DNA from: Malurus cyaneus samueli
Taxonomy: Eukaryota; Chordata; Aves; Passeriformes; Maluridae
Length of the DNA: 64,000 nt
Assembly (NCBI GenBank): GCA_009741485.1
Contig: CM019220.1
Span: 27,035,048 to 27,099,047, forward strand
Direction of reading: 5' to 3'
Program-made: the position numbers and the translations under genes
Part shown: piece after piece, positions 9,101 through 24,100 of the stretch
Numbering within the stretch: position 1 is the stretch's first letter
Layout: each line of letters begins with the position of its first letter
The notes under the pieces: generated by a model
The model's database searches: none
Told to the model about the DNA's origin: nothing
The model's input: the letters and a program-made list of their open reading frames with translations, nothing else

Positions 9101-12100
9101 CAGTGTGAAGTGGCAAGAGGCACAGTGGGAACACAGGAAGGACCAAACCTCAGTGACCTGCATTTCTGTGTGGTGTGCTCAGAGGGAGAGCAGGTACCTG
9201 CAAACTGGCTCAGACTGCCATGTCCTGGGAGGGCAGAGCTGGGAAGAAGACAAACTGACTTCCCAAATCTGCTCAATCTGTTTTGAGGGTATCTGTGCTG
9301 CTGGATTGCCTGGAAGCAGGGTCAGCCTGCACCGTCCTCCCTTTGCTGTCCAGAGAAGAAAGGTAAAAGGATCTATCCCAATAACACCACTGGTTTTACG
9401 GCCACTTGTCACTTCCCAGGTTACTACAAGGACACAGGTCCAAGCAAGGCAGTTCACGAAACATTAATATATCGATTTGCAATCACATCAGGTGGTCAGA
9501 TGTGGCCACTGTTCTGCTGACTGATGCCAAAATCTCAGTGCTGCTACTGCAATTCCTGCTCATCCAGCCCCCTCAGCTTTCCCTGATCTGGGCATTGTGC
9601 AGAACTGCCTGGCAGGAACCCTGTGCATGCACTGAACTACAGCCCAGCCACCCAAATCCCAGCACCACATGGCCCAGAGGTCCCACCCATCCCAGAGCAA
9701 ATCCTAAGGCCATGAACCACCCAGGCTGTGAGTCACAGGGATTTGCTGTTGGCCCATCAGACTCTCCCAGTGCCCTCCAAGGTGGGTGGCATGCCTTGGA
9801 GAGGAGAACAGAGTGGCCAAGCCAGCTGTGACTCAGCCAGGATCCCCAGGGAATGGCAGGATGACACACATCTCCCAGGGCCATTGTCTACCCACCCCTG
9901 TCCTGAGCTGATGGCAGCAGCAGCACTAAGCCCAAAGTTCACATCCTTCCCAGCCATCTCCTCTCTCCTGGGAGAGGGGGAACCTCAAAACCTTCATGCA
10001 TCCAACCCTGCTCCCCTGGGATGCTGCTTTGGACAGAAAGCATCCAGGTGTGACAGCTCCCTGCTTTTATTTATAAACCTTCCCTGGTGAGAGATGAGCC
10101 CCAGAGTGTGTCCTAAACCCCTGCTCCCCATTGCAGGGCATTTCCTATGGCAAAACCCGACTGCCCAGGTGGAGATGCAACTCTTCTTTGAACAGGTCCT
10201 TTGGAGCCTGGGTACAGGGCACTGTGGATGCAGCCCATTTCCCGCAGGGAGTGAAAAATTTGCTGAAAAAGCTGCCAGTGCTCCAGGGTCACACCAGCCT
10301 TGCAGGGGGTGCTGCTCTAGCTGTGAACTTGTCGTCTGAACGAGCCCAGCAGCCCCAGGCACAAGCAGCCTCAGTGAATAGGGAGGTCATGTTTGTAAAC
10401 CCTCCATGGAACACGGTGCTGGGGAGGAACTGAAGGAAGGGGGACACAAGTTCTGTTGGGGCAGGGACTGCATCAAGCGATGCTGCAGCAGGGCAGGGAC
10501 CACACTCACCACCCAGGGGAACCAGGAACCAAGAAAAGGGAAGCCATGAGACAGAGCATCTGCTTCTGCTGTTGCATCATCACATAAAAACAGATTTTAA
10601 TCCCTCTGCTGACCATCCTTTCTGTGCTGACCTACCCACTAACAAGAAATTTTTTGGGGGAGGTTTCCTTTGTATTCCCATCATCCAAAAATTGCCCACA
10701 AGCTCTGGGGAGCCTTACATTTTCCTCAAGCTCCTGGTACGCTTCGGCCACCTCTTTCCCATCTGCCAGGCCCGGAAGCTGCCCCGCAGGGGGGGCACAG
10801 CCCTGGCTCTCTCCGTGCAACGACTCCCACACCGCTTCCTCCGTGGCGTTTATGGCTCTCAGCACTTTGGCCGTGATCTCACTCAGAGCCTGAGCCGACG
10901 ACCTCTGCGAGAGCCAAAGCGGAGGGTGGGAGGGGGAGAAAAACAGGGATGTTATTTTAATGTGGTGTATGAAACAACACGAGCCAGAGGTGAGAGAGGC
11001 ACCAGACCTCCAGGAGCTTTGGGAAGATGGAGGAGCTGTAATTAACGGGCTGACGCTGCTCCTGAAGGGCTCTCCAGCAGGCGGATGAGCGGCTACAGCA
11101 GAGCTTTGATCTCAGCCCGCGCTTTCTGCAGGGTGGCTGTGACAAAAGAAGTCATCTCAAAAGGCTTTGGAAAAGAGGTTGCAGAGGGATGTTCCGCTCG
11201 CTGGAAGCACCTGGCCACCTGAAGGCCGCTCGGTTACTCAGCAGTTAAGATCTAATTGCAGCATATTGCTTTACACCTCAGCGGGGATGCAAACAACTCC
11301 TTGAGTTTGCAGCAAAAGAACAGAAACAACGAAACCCCATAAAATGATTGTATTGCCACACTGCCAGAACTTGGGGCTAATGTCCTCTCTTCCCACCCCA
11401 AGGAACACTGAGGGCAATAATGCCCCTAAGTGCTGCCCTTGGCTTGATGAGGTGCTAAACACATGTAAAAATGGGCTGAAGAAACTCATCATGTCTCTCC
11501 CCACTGATAATTCCCTGGAAACCAAGGAGATGGGGATGACATATGTGCTGGTTGTGTTTAAACTGCAGTGCACTTCCAGGCAAGCTGTCCTGCAGAGAAC
11601 CAGCTAGCTCAGTACAGATGATATTTTTATCATTTTATGGTGCCTGCATGGTACAGTGGAGTTTTTTCACATTTTCCATTAGGGTCGTGTGCTTCCATCA
11701 CAGTGCTCCCCCAGTTGGCAGATTTCCTCCTGAATGGAGGAGACTCTTTGAAAATCCCTCAGAATCATGCAAAATCCAAACCTGGATCTGTTGTAAGGGA
11801 AGTTGCTCTTAAACATCATCCACTATGACAACTTTTAACCAAGGCTGGTCCAGCTATTGAAGGCATTTCTGACTCAACACTCCTCCCTGCTTCATAGCTG
11901 GGTTTTGGGGCAAAGAAAGTAGCAAATCTGGAAGATCCAGGCTTCACTTCATAATATACAAGAATCTTACACTGATACCACACAAACCTGTTCAGGGTTT
12001 GAGCCTCTGCTGCAAATCAGCAGCTCACATGGGAATTAAGTCACCTTGGCTTGGTGAGGTATCACTTATCTGCACTTAATCAGAAATGGTTATTAAGATG

Positions 12101-15100
12101 ATGCAGATTGTTCAATCCATGGGAAGTTGTTAAGTATGGCTGCAGCAATCATCTAAAAGAATTTCTAAAAAGGAGGCAGCAAAGGATGCTGGGGGTGAGG
12201 ACACAGCATGCCTCTGATCCTGTGGCAATGAGAGCACAGCAAATGGGTCCCAAACCCACCAGGTTTTGTGTTATGAGGCTGAGGAACAAATGCACATCAA
12301 AAGGAGGCCTCGTGGCACCATGAAAGTCACCAAAAGCTCAGGTGAAAGGAGCTTTGCAGGACAGGAGAGGGGCAGTGTGGTGCCCGCTTGTGTCCTTTGC
12401 TGCAGTCGCCAGTGACGGATGCATCTGAGCAAATGCACATCAGAGCCAAGCAGGAGGGAGGGGATGAACCACCCAACCATCTGAGACCCCACAGGGAATG
12501 CTGACCTCTCCCTTTGTGCTCATGGATCATCTTGGAGGCTCTGCACAGCTGGAGACATGCTGCAGAGGTGCTGTGATACATCTTTCTTTCCCGACCCATG
12601 TCCCCACGGAGAGTGGGGACAGGAGCCAACACAGCATTGCAACCACGAGAGATGCTGATCCAGCAGAGGGATGAGGGATTTAGGGACTCAGGAGCACTGA
12701 CAGGTGTGGAAAAAACATTCCAGGCTGTAGCAACTGTCTGACAAAGGGTGCCAGTACTAAATCATCATCAAGCTCTTCTCCCACCCCAGGACCCTTCCTC
12801 ATAGCAACTCCCAGATCCTGGGCCAACTCATCTAAGAAGATGTGAGTGTCAGACACAGACACAGCCCTGGGAGGCTTCGAGGTGGAGGTGGGGGACAGAA
12901 GAAGAGTCACACTTTTGTGGTGTGAATCCACAAATCACAGAGAGCAGAAGGAATGATGGATGCAGCCTGGAATGGGGTGGGTGGGAGGACACAGGTTACC
13001 TTTCGAACATCTCTGGCCATGTCCTCGCTGGAGGAACTCATATCTGGTTTCTTTGCTCTCTTCTTTTCTTCACGCTCTTCCTCTTCAGAAGTGATTTCTT
13101 TGTCACTGATGTTGCTGGCCAACTCCTCCAGCTTCCTCTTCAACTCCTCCTCCTCGACATCAGGATCAGGGTGGCACTCTGGGACCGGAGACTGAAGGAG
13201 CAGAAGAAGGGAATTGTGTGAGAGGTTCCTGTGGTGGCCAGAGGGGCATGCCTGGGTCCAGGCACACTCACCAAGCAGAGGAGCTCAAGGAGTGTGACCA
13301 CAGAGGGACTTTGCAAGGGGACTTTGAGCCCCAGCAGTCAAATCCCCCCATGGAACAGCAGAGTCCAGAGAGCTGCACTCAGCTCCTCACTGAGGAACAC
13401 AAAACCTTGACCTACAGAACCTCCATTCCCATTTCCCCCACACAGAACTTGCTTATTTTTCCCTATGGAAAACTGCCTTTCCCTCACCCTTAAGGCACAC
13501 CTTGGGGAATCTGGGGCCAAAAATCACCACATTTTCATTATGAACCATGATGTGGCTGGTGCCTCCGAGGGCAGGGATCACAGTAACCCAAAGACAAGGT
13601 CCACCAGGGAGAGGGAAGCAGCCATGGGAATTGCCACTCCCTGAGGTAATGCTGAAATTTTTGGGCAATCTCATTTGTGGTGAGAAACCACACAGCAAAT
13701 TTCCCTGTGGGATAGATGGCACACTGCCACCCAGCCCCGTTGTTAGGTGCGATTCATGGCAGCTGGAGAAGAATCCTATTAAACTCCCAGGCGCTGGAAG
13801 AGATCTCCTGAAGTTCCTGAACTCGCTGACCCTGGCATTAAGGTGGGAATACAATTACCTGCGTCATACCTGGGGGGGTTTTGTCTGAGCTGTTTTTAAC
13901 AGCTTCCAACAGCAGCATCTGCAGCAGAAAATAATTTCCCCAGGCAACCTATTCCAGCACTCAGCTATCCTTTCTGCTGGAAAGCTTTGCTTCATGGTTA
14001 ACCTCAGCCTATCCCCCACTGCCTGTGCTGATTTGCCCTGGATGTGGGGACAAAGGGTGGGAGCCTGACACTGTGCACCTCTCCTGATCCCTCGGTCAGG
14101 TTTACTGATGGAAGCACCGAGTGATTACAATTGTGACTGTCCCTCACTGTGAATTTTGGAAAAAAAAAAAAAGGTGAAATTGCATTGTTTCATCCATGCC
14201 TGGGGCCCTTCCCTGTAATTACCACCATCCATTCTACTGAGCCGCCAGAGTGGTGATGGGTTCACATGGAGGAAAGGAGTGCATGGTCTAAAATCAGAAA
14301 CCCAAAAATCAATGTTAAGCAGTCTGAGTATTCACAGATTCTACATTGTTCCTCAGCTTTAACTTAATTTAGCTGTTTTCTTCCAAGTTTGATGGCATGG
14401 TAAGATGAAGGCAGCTTGGAAGAGATACAGAAATGCTCCTTGACTCAGATCTCAGTCACAATAACCAGGTGCCTTCCTCACAGATACTAATTGAAAGTGT
14501 CTCATGATTTCAAATGAGCTGTTGCAGCTCTGCAGACACAGACTCTCATTAACAAAACTCCTGCAATTTGCACTTTAGTAAACTATCAGGCCAAACCCCA
14601 ATTTTCCTTGTGGCCAGAAGTGGCCAAGAAAGCACTGGCTTGCACAGGGTCTAAGTGGGTTAAATTTTCTGCTGTTTCTGTCCTGTCATGTAATGTTCTC
14701 TAAGGCACTCCACCACCTGGAAGAAGAGAACAGCCTGCAAGGCCAAAACAGAGGATTAAACTGAAACAGCTCAGGTCATTGTGGGACTTAGAGACATGGT
14801 TTAGTGATGGCCTTGCCAGTAGTAGGTGAGTTGTTGCACTGAGTGAACTTAGAGGTCTCTCCTGACTTAAATATTTCTGTGACTTTGTCTATCCCTTCCA
14901 TGCTGGCTGCTCCAGAGAAGCCTCTCCAGGGGAAAGGCCCAGCACAGCCCACACTCCATCCCTGCAGAATTCCTGCCAGGTTACCTCGTCAGAGCGTGTC
15001 AGGATTTTTTCCTCCAAGCGGTTCAGCATGCGTTCGATTGCAGACATGCGAGTGTTGAGCTCATGGATCTACAGGAAAGGGGAGAGAGAGAGGGAGAGAG

Positions 15101-18100
15101 GGAGAAGGAGTAGAGAACAGACCAGCCACCACTGCCAGGACAGCGAGGAAACAGTGCAACCAGCAGAGGAAAGCAAGCAGCATGGCGCTGCCACCGTGGG
15201 CAGAGGTAAAAGACATTAAAAAATAATATCTTTTAAGTAATGTCTTTAAAATGTGAGTAGGCTCCAGGAGGCACAGAGCAACCTCAAATCTGGAAAACTC
15301 CAAGCCACACCGAGCCCCCAGCACATCACAATTCCCACCAAAGCATCTGTAGGTCTGATACAGTGGATGTAAAACCCCATCACCAATAAAGGAATCAGCC
15401 TGTAATAAAGCCATCAATCTTGCCATCATTCCCATGCTGCCTCAAATTCAAGCCAACATCAGTTTTCACTTCCTATTTTTAAGTTGTAACTACCCCATCA
15501 CACTCCTGCCAGCACAGTGGTGGAAAAGAAAAGGGAATAGAGCAAGAATTTCCCATGAAAAAATCCAGGTAGAAAAACCAAACCTGAAAATCTTCCCTAC
15601 CACTTTGAAATCTTCTGACTTCTCTGTTCATTGATTTACCCAGATGCTTGCCTTTCTCTTCTCTTCCACTCTCCTGACTAAAAATGAGGCACGGAGAGAA
15701 GGGCACAGAAAAGAAAGACAGACTAAATCCTGATAATCAAAGAGAAGTGCTCAAGAACCAAGCCAAACCTTTGTGGTGAGGGTGGATTTGGATTAGACAT
15801 TAGGAAGAAATTCTTCCCTGTGAGTGTGGCGAGGCCCTGGCACAAGTTACCCAGAGAAGTGGTGGTTGCTCCATCCCTGGAAGTGTCCCAGGCCAGGCTG
15901 GATGGAGCAGCCTGGGATAGTGGAAGGTGTCCCTGCCCATGGCAGAGGGTGGAATGAGGTATTTTTCAGATTCATTTAAACCAAAGCATCTCTATGATCT
16001 ATGATCACTGAAAACATTAAAGGAAGCTTTTTTTTTTTTTCCCCTTTAGAAATTGAAGTTTTTCTTTTCTTTGAAAAAAAACCACAAGTCTCTCTCCTTT
16101 GATCCAAACAAATAAACCACAAATGATGAGGAATATTGCCCATTTTATACTACCAGTGCATCACTGCTGTTCTGAGTGGCTGCTGCTCATTCAAAGGGGA
16201 ACAAGCAGCAAATGTGGTAAGCAAAGGTGGTAACAAAGAGATGTGAGGGGTGGGCTTTGTTTTTACATTTCCATCCTCTCACTTAGTTTTTGTGCTTGCT
16301 AACATTTTATTAATTAGACACTCACAGCAGCTAGGGATGATTGCATCTGATTAAGGGGAGATGAATATAAAAACCTGGCACTGTGGAGAGCAGGGCACTG
16401 TCATTACTACCCCGAACTGACAGCATCTCCAAGCAGGGCAGGAAGCACTTCAGCCCATGGCTAAGTGTTTTTTCAGTCCTGTTCAAGGCCTGAGTCTTGC
16501 ATTGCTCTCAGTGACAATAAGAAGCCTCTGATGGCCCATCAGCCTCAGAGATGGTGACAAAGGAGTCACCACTGCTCTACCTCCCTAAAAAGAGACTGGG
16601 AGAGATCAGACCCTAAAGCACTGGCTGCTGTTGGTATTGATGGATATATCTACCAGGATAGGAGCTGAAGAGCTTCATTCCCCTTCAAGGCTGGCTTTGA
16701 TGCAGGGTGGGCACTCCATAAGGGCATGTCCCCATCAGGGACTGGCTCATCCTGCACCTCTCTCAGTGTGACAAAGGCTGGCTTACTGTGCTCTGCATTA
16801 AAATATTCAATGGGAATAAACTTAAAGCACAGCCCTTGAGGTGAGCATCACTCTCTCTAACACCCAAGGCCTCTAACAGAAGATTTATGTGTATAAAGAA
16901 GAGAAGCCAGACAGCATCAAAGCTTTAAGAATCCAAAACCATTGAGCTCCCTTGAGGTACAGCAGGATGGCATCTGGGGAGAAACTTGGTGAATTGGAGC
17001 TATTTCTTGTGGCTTGGTCCTATTCCTGCATGGCTTCTAAAAATCTAAAGGCCAAGGCCTGCACAGGCACCAATTCAGGCCTTCTTTTCATGTCTCATCA
17101 GGTTTAAGTGCTTTTTTAAAACAGGTTTTTTTAAAAGTTTTGTTCTAGAACCTTCAGTTCCTGGAATCATAAAACAAGGGAGCAGTACCTGCTTTCGTTA
17201 CTAGAGAAACTAAGCTTCTAGTGTTTGGGACTGAACACTGTATCCTCTCCAGAACTAAAGCCAAAGTGGTTTCCGAATCAACCATATTTTGACCAATTTG
17301 CCCCTAAGAGTTTTAGGAGGAAACAGTTTTCATCTGTGTGGTCAAAGAGCTGAATTCTCCACCTCTCGAAACTTTCAGATGACAACAAGGTGTCTGCCAG
17401 GACAACACTGCATTTGAAGCCAGACTTTGGGATTCAATTCAGGACCAACAGACACGATTCTGCACCCTCCCCCAGCCCAGAGCTGGGTGTCTCCCTGCTG
17501 GGTGAGGAGCAGGCTGGGTGGGAGGATGGTTGCTGGCTGTAAACACATCAGCAGCACAAAGGGCAGGGAGGATGGGGAGCTAATTAAGCTAATGAGGTAA
17601 GAGCAGATGGGGGTAAATTGGGAGTGAGAAGATGTCTTCTAATCATTAGGGTGACAATGCTCCACACCAGCCTTCCTGCTGCTGTTAGGGAGCAAACCAC
17701 AGCCTGATGTGAGGGCTTGCCCAGCTCCTGGAGGAAGGCATGGGAGGCGTTGGTAGGAATTTGGCCCCATTTCCCCTCTGCAAAGCACGGTGCACATTTC
17801 ATGCCTAACGTAGCATGACCTCGTTAAGGACACCCAGCCCAGGGTTTTAAATTCTCCCATTTACTGCTGGCTGAAGAAGGAATGGTATTCACTAATTAAA
17901 ACTTGTGCCCACAGAAGTAAATGGCAGAGAGAAACTTTCCCTCCCCAAGCACACGAGGTGTGGTGCCAAGGGATGGCTGTGCTCACATATCTCACACTGA
18001 TGACCCAAAAAGGGGTCCAGGACATGCAAAACACCAGCTGTGAGACTGGCAGCTGATTCTGCACCCTGTACCTGTGTCAAACACCCTGCATTTTGCTGCT

Positions 18101-21100
18101 CATGAGATCTGAGGAATGTTTTACCACCCTCCCCACCCACCACAGGCAAAGGTGGCACCAGGAACAGCAGGTGCTTGCTTGACCATTAAAATACAAGCTT
18201 AGACCCTGTTTGACACCCTTTTTTAGCCTGTTCCCCCCATTACCATGAGTCAGGAGAGGTATGTGACAGGTCATCCTGACCCAGTCCTACAGAGGCAGGA
18301 ACACAGTGCAAAGGAGGAGAAGGACCTTGGTGCTTATTAAATATCCATCTCCAGACCTCCAGCTGATTATTAAGCACTGGCACATTCAATTAAAGAAAGC
18401 CTTCCTGGGCACACAAGAACACACAGGTAGCTCAGATTAATGAGGACAAGTTGGAAAACGAACAGCAATGAAGGCAGGTTTGTCACTGCCATGGCAGCTT
18501 GGGCAGAGGGAAGCACCAACCAATGCCCGATTTTCTTTTTGCTGTGACTGGAAAAGCCCACCCCTGTTTACCATTGCTGCTTCTCTTCTCTGAGCCACCC
18601 TGCACCTAAGAGGCGATAAGAGGGCCTTGGCCACAGGCCTGGCCTCACCAAAGGCTGTTTGATACCTGGTTGGAAGAGTGGCTGATGTTCTCCTGGGAGG
18701 AGGCTCTGTTCCGGCGTTTCATGTGGTGGGGTGAGTAGGCAGGGAACTGAGCTCCCTTCATGTCCTCATCCGAGGTGTCCATATCTGCCGAGTACCGCGC
18801 CCGTGGCGGCTCGTTCCAGGGGATGCCTTTGGGGACAGAAAGGCACAAGCCATTCACACCCTTGAGCTCATTCCTGGACATCAACCCCATTCTTAAGAGA
18901 AGCTAATAATGAGGCATTTCCCCAGATCACACTTTCCACCTTTTGGCAGGAGGTGCCTCCGAAAGCCAGACCGAGTTTAAGGATGGCTGCACTGACCAGG
19001 CTGAGTGTCCACATGCTGTGTCCACGCAGCACCAAGCACAGCAGAATCCCACACAGGGAGCACCATCCTTGATCTCATGCCCTGAACAGCCAGGCCCCTC
19101 ACCAAAAACCACAACTGCCTTCCCAGTTTTGTAGGAGCCAGGTTTGGACACTGCCCTTTGTGAACTGCCCAGGTGCTGGAAGATGTCTGGCCTCAGGCTA
19201 GAGAGGTACCAGCCTAGGAGAGAGCATTGATAAAGAGTGGAAAGTCTCCTGTGTAAAGGAGAATTTCAAATGAAACAAAAACAATGAGAGAAAATGGAAT
19301 TAACATGACAGGGGACCTTGCTGCTGTGTTGCTCTGGCAGGACTTGGGAGTGGGAATTTAACCAGCTATGTTAAGGCCTACCCAGCATTCCTAAATGGCC
19401 TGAAAATACAGCCAGGCCATTGGAGCCACAGAAGGACATACTCCACATTTGCATATGCACAAGCCAGCATCCAGCCCTCCTGGCTCTGCCATCTCTGCAG
19501 GGAAAACAGAGGTTATACAAGGTAAATTTTGCCTCTTAGGAGGTATTTATAGACTCACAAAACCATGGATCACTTAGCCTACCCATGCACCCTGCCCAGA
19601 TGCAAGGATGCCACTTAGCAACCTCCAGGTCTTGCCTCCAAGCTCACTAAAAACTCAAAGCTTTCTGCACCCACAATCTCTATCAAGGAGTTGAACTCCT
19701 TTGGCCCTGCCTGCGGCAGGAAACACATCCTGTTGTTTCTAATAGTGTCCATTTAATTGGATCTAGCTTCCACCCTGGAAAACACCAGTAGGTATGAAAG
19801 GGATGGACACCTTAAGAAAAACCCCTTCGGCTTTGGTGGGAGCAAGACCAGCCCTTTACAACTAAATAACATCACCAGATTCTTTCATAAGAAAAATCAC
19901 TTTTGCAGGTGGATAAATAGTGTTGACCCTCAAGCCTCCCAGGGGCTTTAAGGCTGTTCAGAAAAACAAAAATAACAAAGACATTTTCATTTTGGTCCAA
20001 CTGTTGCAACCATTTGTCCCAAGAGGATACAAGTGGAACCTGGACAGGGATACCTACCAGGCTTTGGGTTTCTTTCCAGGCTCCTTCTCCGTGCATTGAC
20101 CGTGAGCCGAACCTCTGTGCTGAAGTGCTGCTCCGGAGCGCTCATGCCTGGCTCCTGCAGAACATGGTGGAACACCAGGTCTGCATCCGTGATCCTGGAC
20201 TCCTGTGAGCCATCCTCAGCTGAGTTGGGGAAATCTGGGAAGGACTGAGAGTTGAGGATGCTGCTGAGCAGCTGCCCTTGAAGATTCCACTTGTGAGAGC
20301 CCACCTGCAGTGCTGCCTCCAGCTTGAGGGCCCATAGTAAGAACAAGGTGCTTGGGGAGCTGTGACTGCCCCATCCCTGGAAGTGTCCAAGGCCAGGTTG
20401 GATGGGACTTGGAACAACCTGGCATAGTGGAAAGTGTCCCTGCCCATGGCAGGGAGCTGGGATCAGATATCTTTACTGCCCCTCCAACCTAAAGTGTTCT
20501 AAGATTCTACAACTCCTTGTCTCTCCTGACATTACTAAGAGCTCCTCTCTTTATTCATCAATATATGCATGGATTGACTTTTTATAATGCCAATTATATT
20601 TATATAAAATATAAAAATTCCTAATAATCCCATTTAAAGGCTTTGCCTGTCTGTTGAACCTTGAGCAATACTGCCCTTGACTGCCAGGGGGCACTGGTAG
20701 ATTTTACAAGCACAGAGTTCCTCCAGCCTTCCTTCAGTTCTCTCAGGCTGCAAATCCCTCTGATCTTTTAAAACATCATCCCCTTCTATTTATTCAAACC
20801 ACCACCCCCTCAAATCCAATTCGACAGAGGCCAGCCCTCACACTGAATTCTGCTGCAAAAAGAAGAATCTAATTATTTCCCTCAAATTCTAATTATTTTA
20901 TGTGGAATTGTGCAGATTTATGGTTTTTATTACAGATTTCAGCACATCCTACTTTTATCCATTAATACCGTTTGAAGTATCAAAGCATCATTAGAAGGAA
21001 GGAGCTGTTGAATGTTTTTTAGAGTGCAATTTCACCAGGGAAGGCAAACAAGAGCAGCCCAAAAAAGCTTGACCCGAAGCGCCTCAGACTGGAAGACCTT

Positions 21101-24100
21101 TTGCCACATCCAGGGTCACCCCATCTGTGTTCCTCCCCAGAGCTGGAAGGTGGGATTGGTCGACTGCTGGCCCTGGGTGGGATCACAAGGGATGGTTCCC
21201 TGCACTGTCTGAAGCTGTCTGAGTGCTGCTGCTGGCCAGAAGCTCTGGACATCAAGGCACATTTATTCTCCTATTTAAAACTAACTAGCGTTCCTGCAGT
21301 TTTTGCTCTCCTGGTGCTCATCCCTCTGACTGGCTCTCAATCACCCAGGCTCTGTGGGATCCACCTCAGCCTCACAAAGGCTGTGTGCCCCATGGAGCTG
21401 CTGGCCAACTGCACCCAGTGCTGCCACTTGGGAAAACCAGCCCCAAACAGACTGGCTGAATCAGAAGAATCTGATTTCATTTAATCCCTTGAGCACCGAA
21501 CTTGCTGGAAACCAGGGTGTGTCCCATAGCCTTAGGACAGCACAAGGAAAAGATTGTCTGCAGAGAGCAAGCAAAACTGCAGGAATATGGCCAGAGAATC
21601 TTTTGCTGTCTCATCTTACCACTCATCCTCCCCTGGATCAGATGCCCTGCTCCTGACTTGGCCTGAGGCAAAGGACTTCAGTTGGAAGAAGAGATCATAA
21701 GCAGCAATGGGGAGCAAGGATTGGCACCATTGCCTCCCAACACCAGCTGAAGGAGGTTTTGAAGCTGAAGGAGCAGTGGCAGCAAGGAGAAGGAGGAAGA
21801 AAGGAAAGGAACCCCCCCAGGAATCTCCCAATACCTGGAAAGCATCTGGGCTGCTGGCTGCTGGAGAGAGCTGCAGGGACTGGCGGCGAGACTGAGCAGA
21901 GTAATCCGAGTCCAGTTCAAAATCAAAGGGGTGCACAGACAGCAGCCGCTTTGTCTTGCACTTCTTTAGCATAGAAAGTTCAAGAAAGGAAAACCCAGTG
22001 TAAGACACAGCTGACCTTCAGGAAAGGGAGAGGGAGGCCTTTGTCTCCTTAGTTTGCCTGAGTTTGCTCTGCTTTTTGCAGAGAGAATGTGGGCCTGACT
22101 CTGTCCTGCTTGAAGGGACTCAGAGCAGCATGTGCTGATGCTGAAGGTAAGGAAGATTTCCACAGCCTCTGGCTCAGGACTGCTACCACAAGCAGAGAAT
22201 GAGAATCTCTCCCCTTGTTTATAAAGGCACTGTGGGAATGCTGAGCCAGGTTACAGCTCAGAGAGAGATCCAGAGGATGCTTTTGACTCCTGAAGCAGCT
22301 CTCCATCCTCAGAGGAAGGACGCTGCAGGCAGATAATTCTAAATATCTGGGAGGTCATCAGTAAAAAAAACCAAAACAGGTGGGCTTTCATTATACAGGT
22401 AGGATCTGGGACTTTTATATGAATTGGTGACATCCACAGTGTTAGGAGTGGGTCTTTTTTCCAGAGCACGAGTATTTATGATGTTACTGACCATGGTTGT
22501 TTTTACACAAACTGAAAGGAAAGGAGCTTTTCTCAGAGAACAAAAACAGAGAGAAAGGCCCAGTTTTGAAAATGGCACAGAAAGCCATCACCACTGCCAC
22601 CACCACCACCCAAGGCAGGCCAGGGACACAGGGTGAGGCAGTGGGAGCTCCAGAGCCACACACTTACTCTGCTGTAGCGCTCTGCTTCAGCTCCACGAAG
22701 GACATTGTCTTCCTCATCGCTGTCATCCCCGGCGTCACAGCTGGTCAGCAGCTGGCACTCTCCTGGAGGGGACACAGACAGCAGGTGAGTCCCCACCCTG
22801 GTGGGCACACCAGTGTACCTGCGCTTATATGGGGTCAACAGGTCCAGATTAGAAATGACTGCCTGAATTCTTTTCTGCTGATGCCCACTTTTAGTACTTG
22901 ATCTTGCAAAGGCTTGGCTGGCCTCTCATTGCTTTTCTTTCCAGATGTGCACCACCACAGATGTGGAAGTAAAGGAGCATCTTCAGCATAGAGAGCACCC
23001 CGAGACCCACCTGAGTGACTCTAGTGCTTGAAGGCTCAGGAGCTATTCCTGATTCCCACCCGCCAGCTCCTCCATTTATCAGTGACCCAGTGCTTTGGGA
23101 CAGTAAGTGCTTGCAAATTCCAAGTTTGGCATGTAACCAAAAGGCGTGATGTGCCCAAAACTACCCTCGGAGACCCCAGAAGTACCACAGTGCAAGAGTT
23201 GAGCACTACAGTCCACCTCAACTGTGGTGTAGGAATGTTTTCCCTGGTCTGACCACTCCAATCTCTCCAGAAAAGCCCAGGGTGTGAAGAAAAAAAGACA
23301 TTGGAAACCTTGCTTGAGCTGCTAGTCCCCTGCTGCAATCCTCGTTTTTACTTACTGTTAATGTCTGGCAGGCTGTAAACTCTGTCGTGAAGACCTAAAC
23401 AAAGAGACAAATGGTGGGAAAAATAAATAGTAACATTTTTTTCCTTGAGCAAAGGGCAAGCCTCAGAGCCATGGCTAACTGGAGTTCTCATTTTCTATCC
23501 CATCACAATAAACAATGGTTAAAAAGGCTCTTTAGAGAGAACAAAACAGACAGTTGGGAGACAGGACTTGACTTTTAAAAGTCAAAGAGCTGCTTGCTAC
23601 CACTTCCCCAGGCTTATGCAACATGCCTGGGGGCCGCAGGGGAAGGCACAGCCAACTGCAGATGGACAGAGATACATCCCAGGAGGAGATTCTTGCTTGC
23701 TCCAGGGTCAAGCCAATTCACTGGTGTTAATGAAGTAATAAACAACAAAATCATTTCCTTTTGAACAAGGCATTAGAATCTCAATTTAAAGCAGCCCAAG
23801 GCGCTGTTACCCTCATGCTTGGTTGGGTTTTTGTGTGCTCTGATGCATCTTTGGTCCAAACAATGCATGGATTGTCTCTCAGTCCATTAATTTTTTTTTT
23901 CTGCAATTTCTGCCATGAACAGCCTGACTAAAAGAGTGATTGGAGCAGCTGAATCAGGTCATGTCAATGGTATGTGTGCAAACCTCCCTGTGGCTCCTCA
24001 AGATGGGAATAAACTCCACATTGGGTTCCAAAGGAAATAGGCCAAGGAACAGAAACTCTGTGAATGACAACTGGGAGCTACTTAGTAAATAATGCTGTAT

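Noticed and set aside
8007..9467. 486-codon open frame on the + strand across MLPH exons 12-14
   Set aside because: It begins with GTG rather than ATG, is antisense to three confirmed MLPH exons, has no domain-like composition, and stays open because of local base composition.
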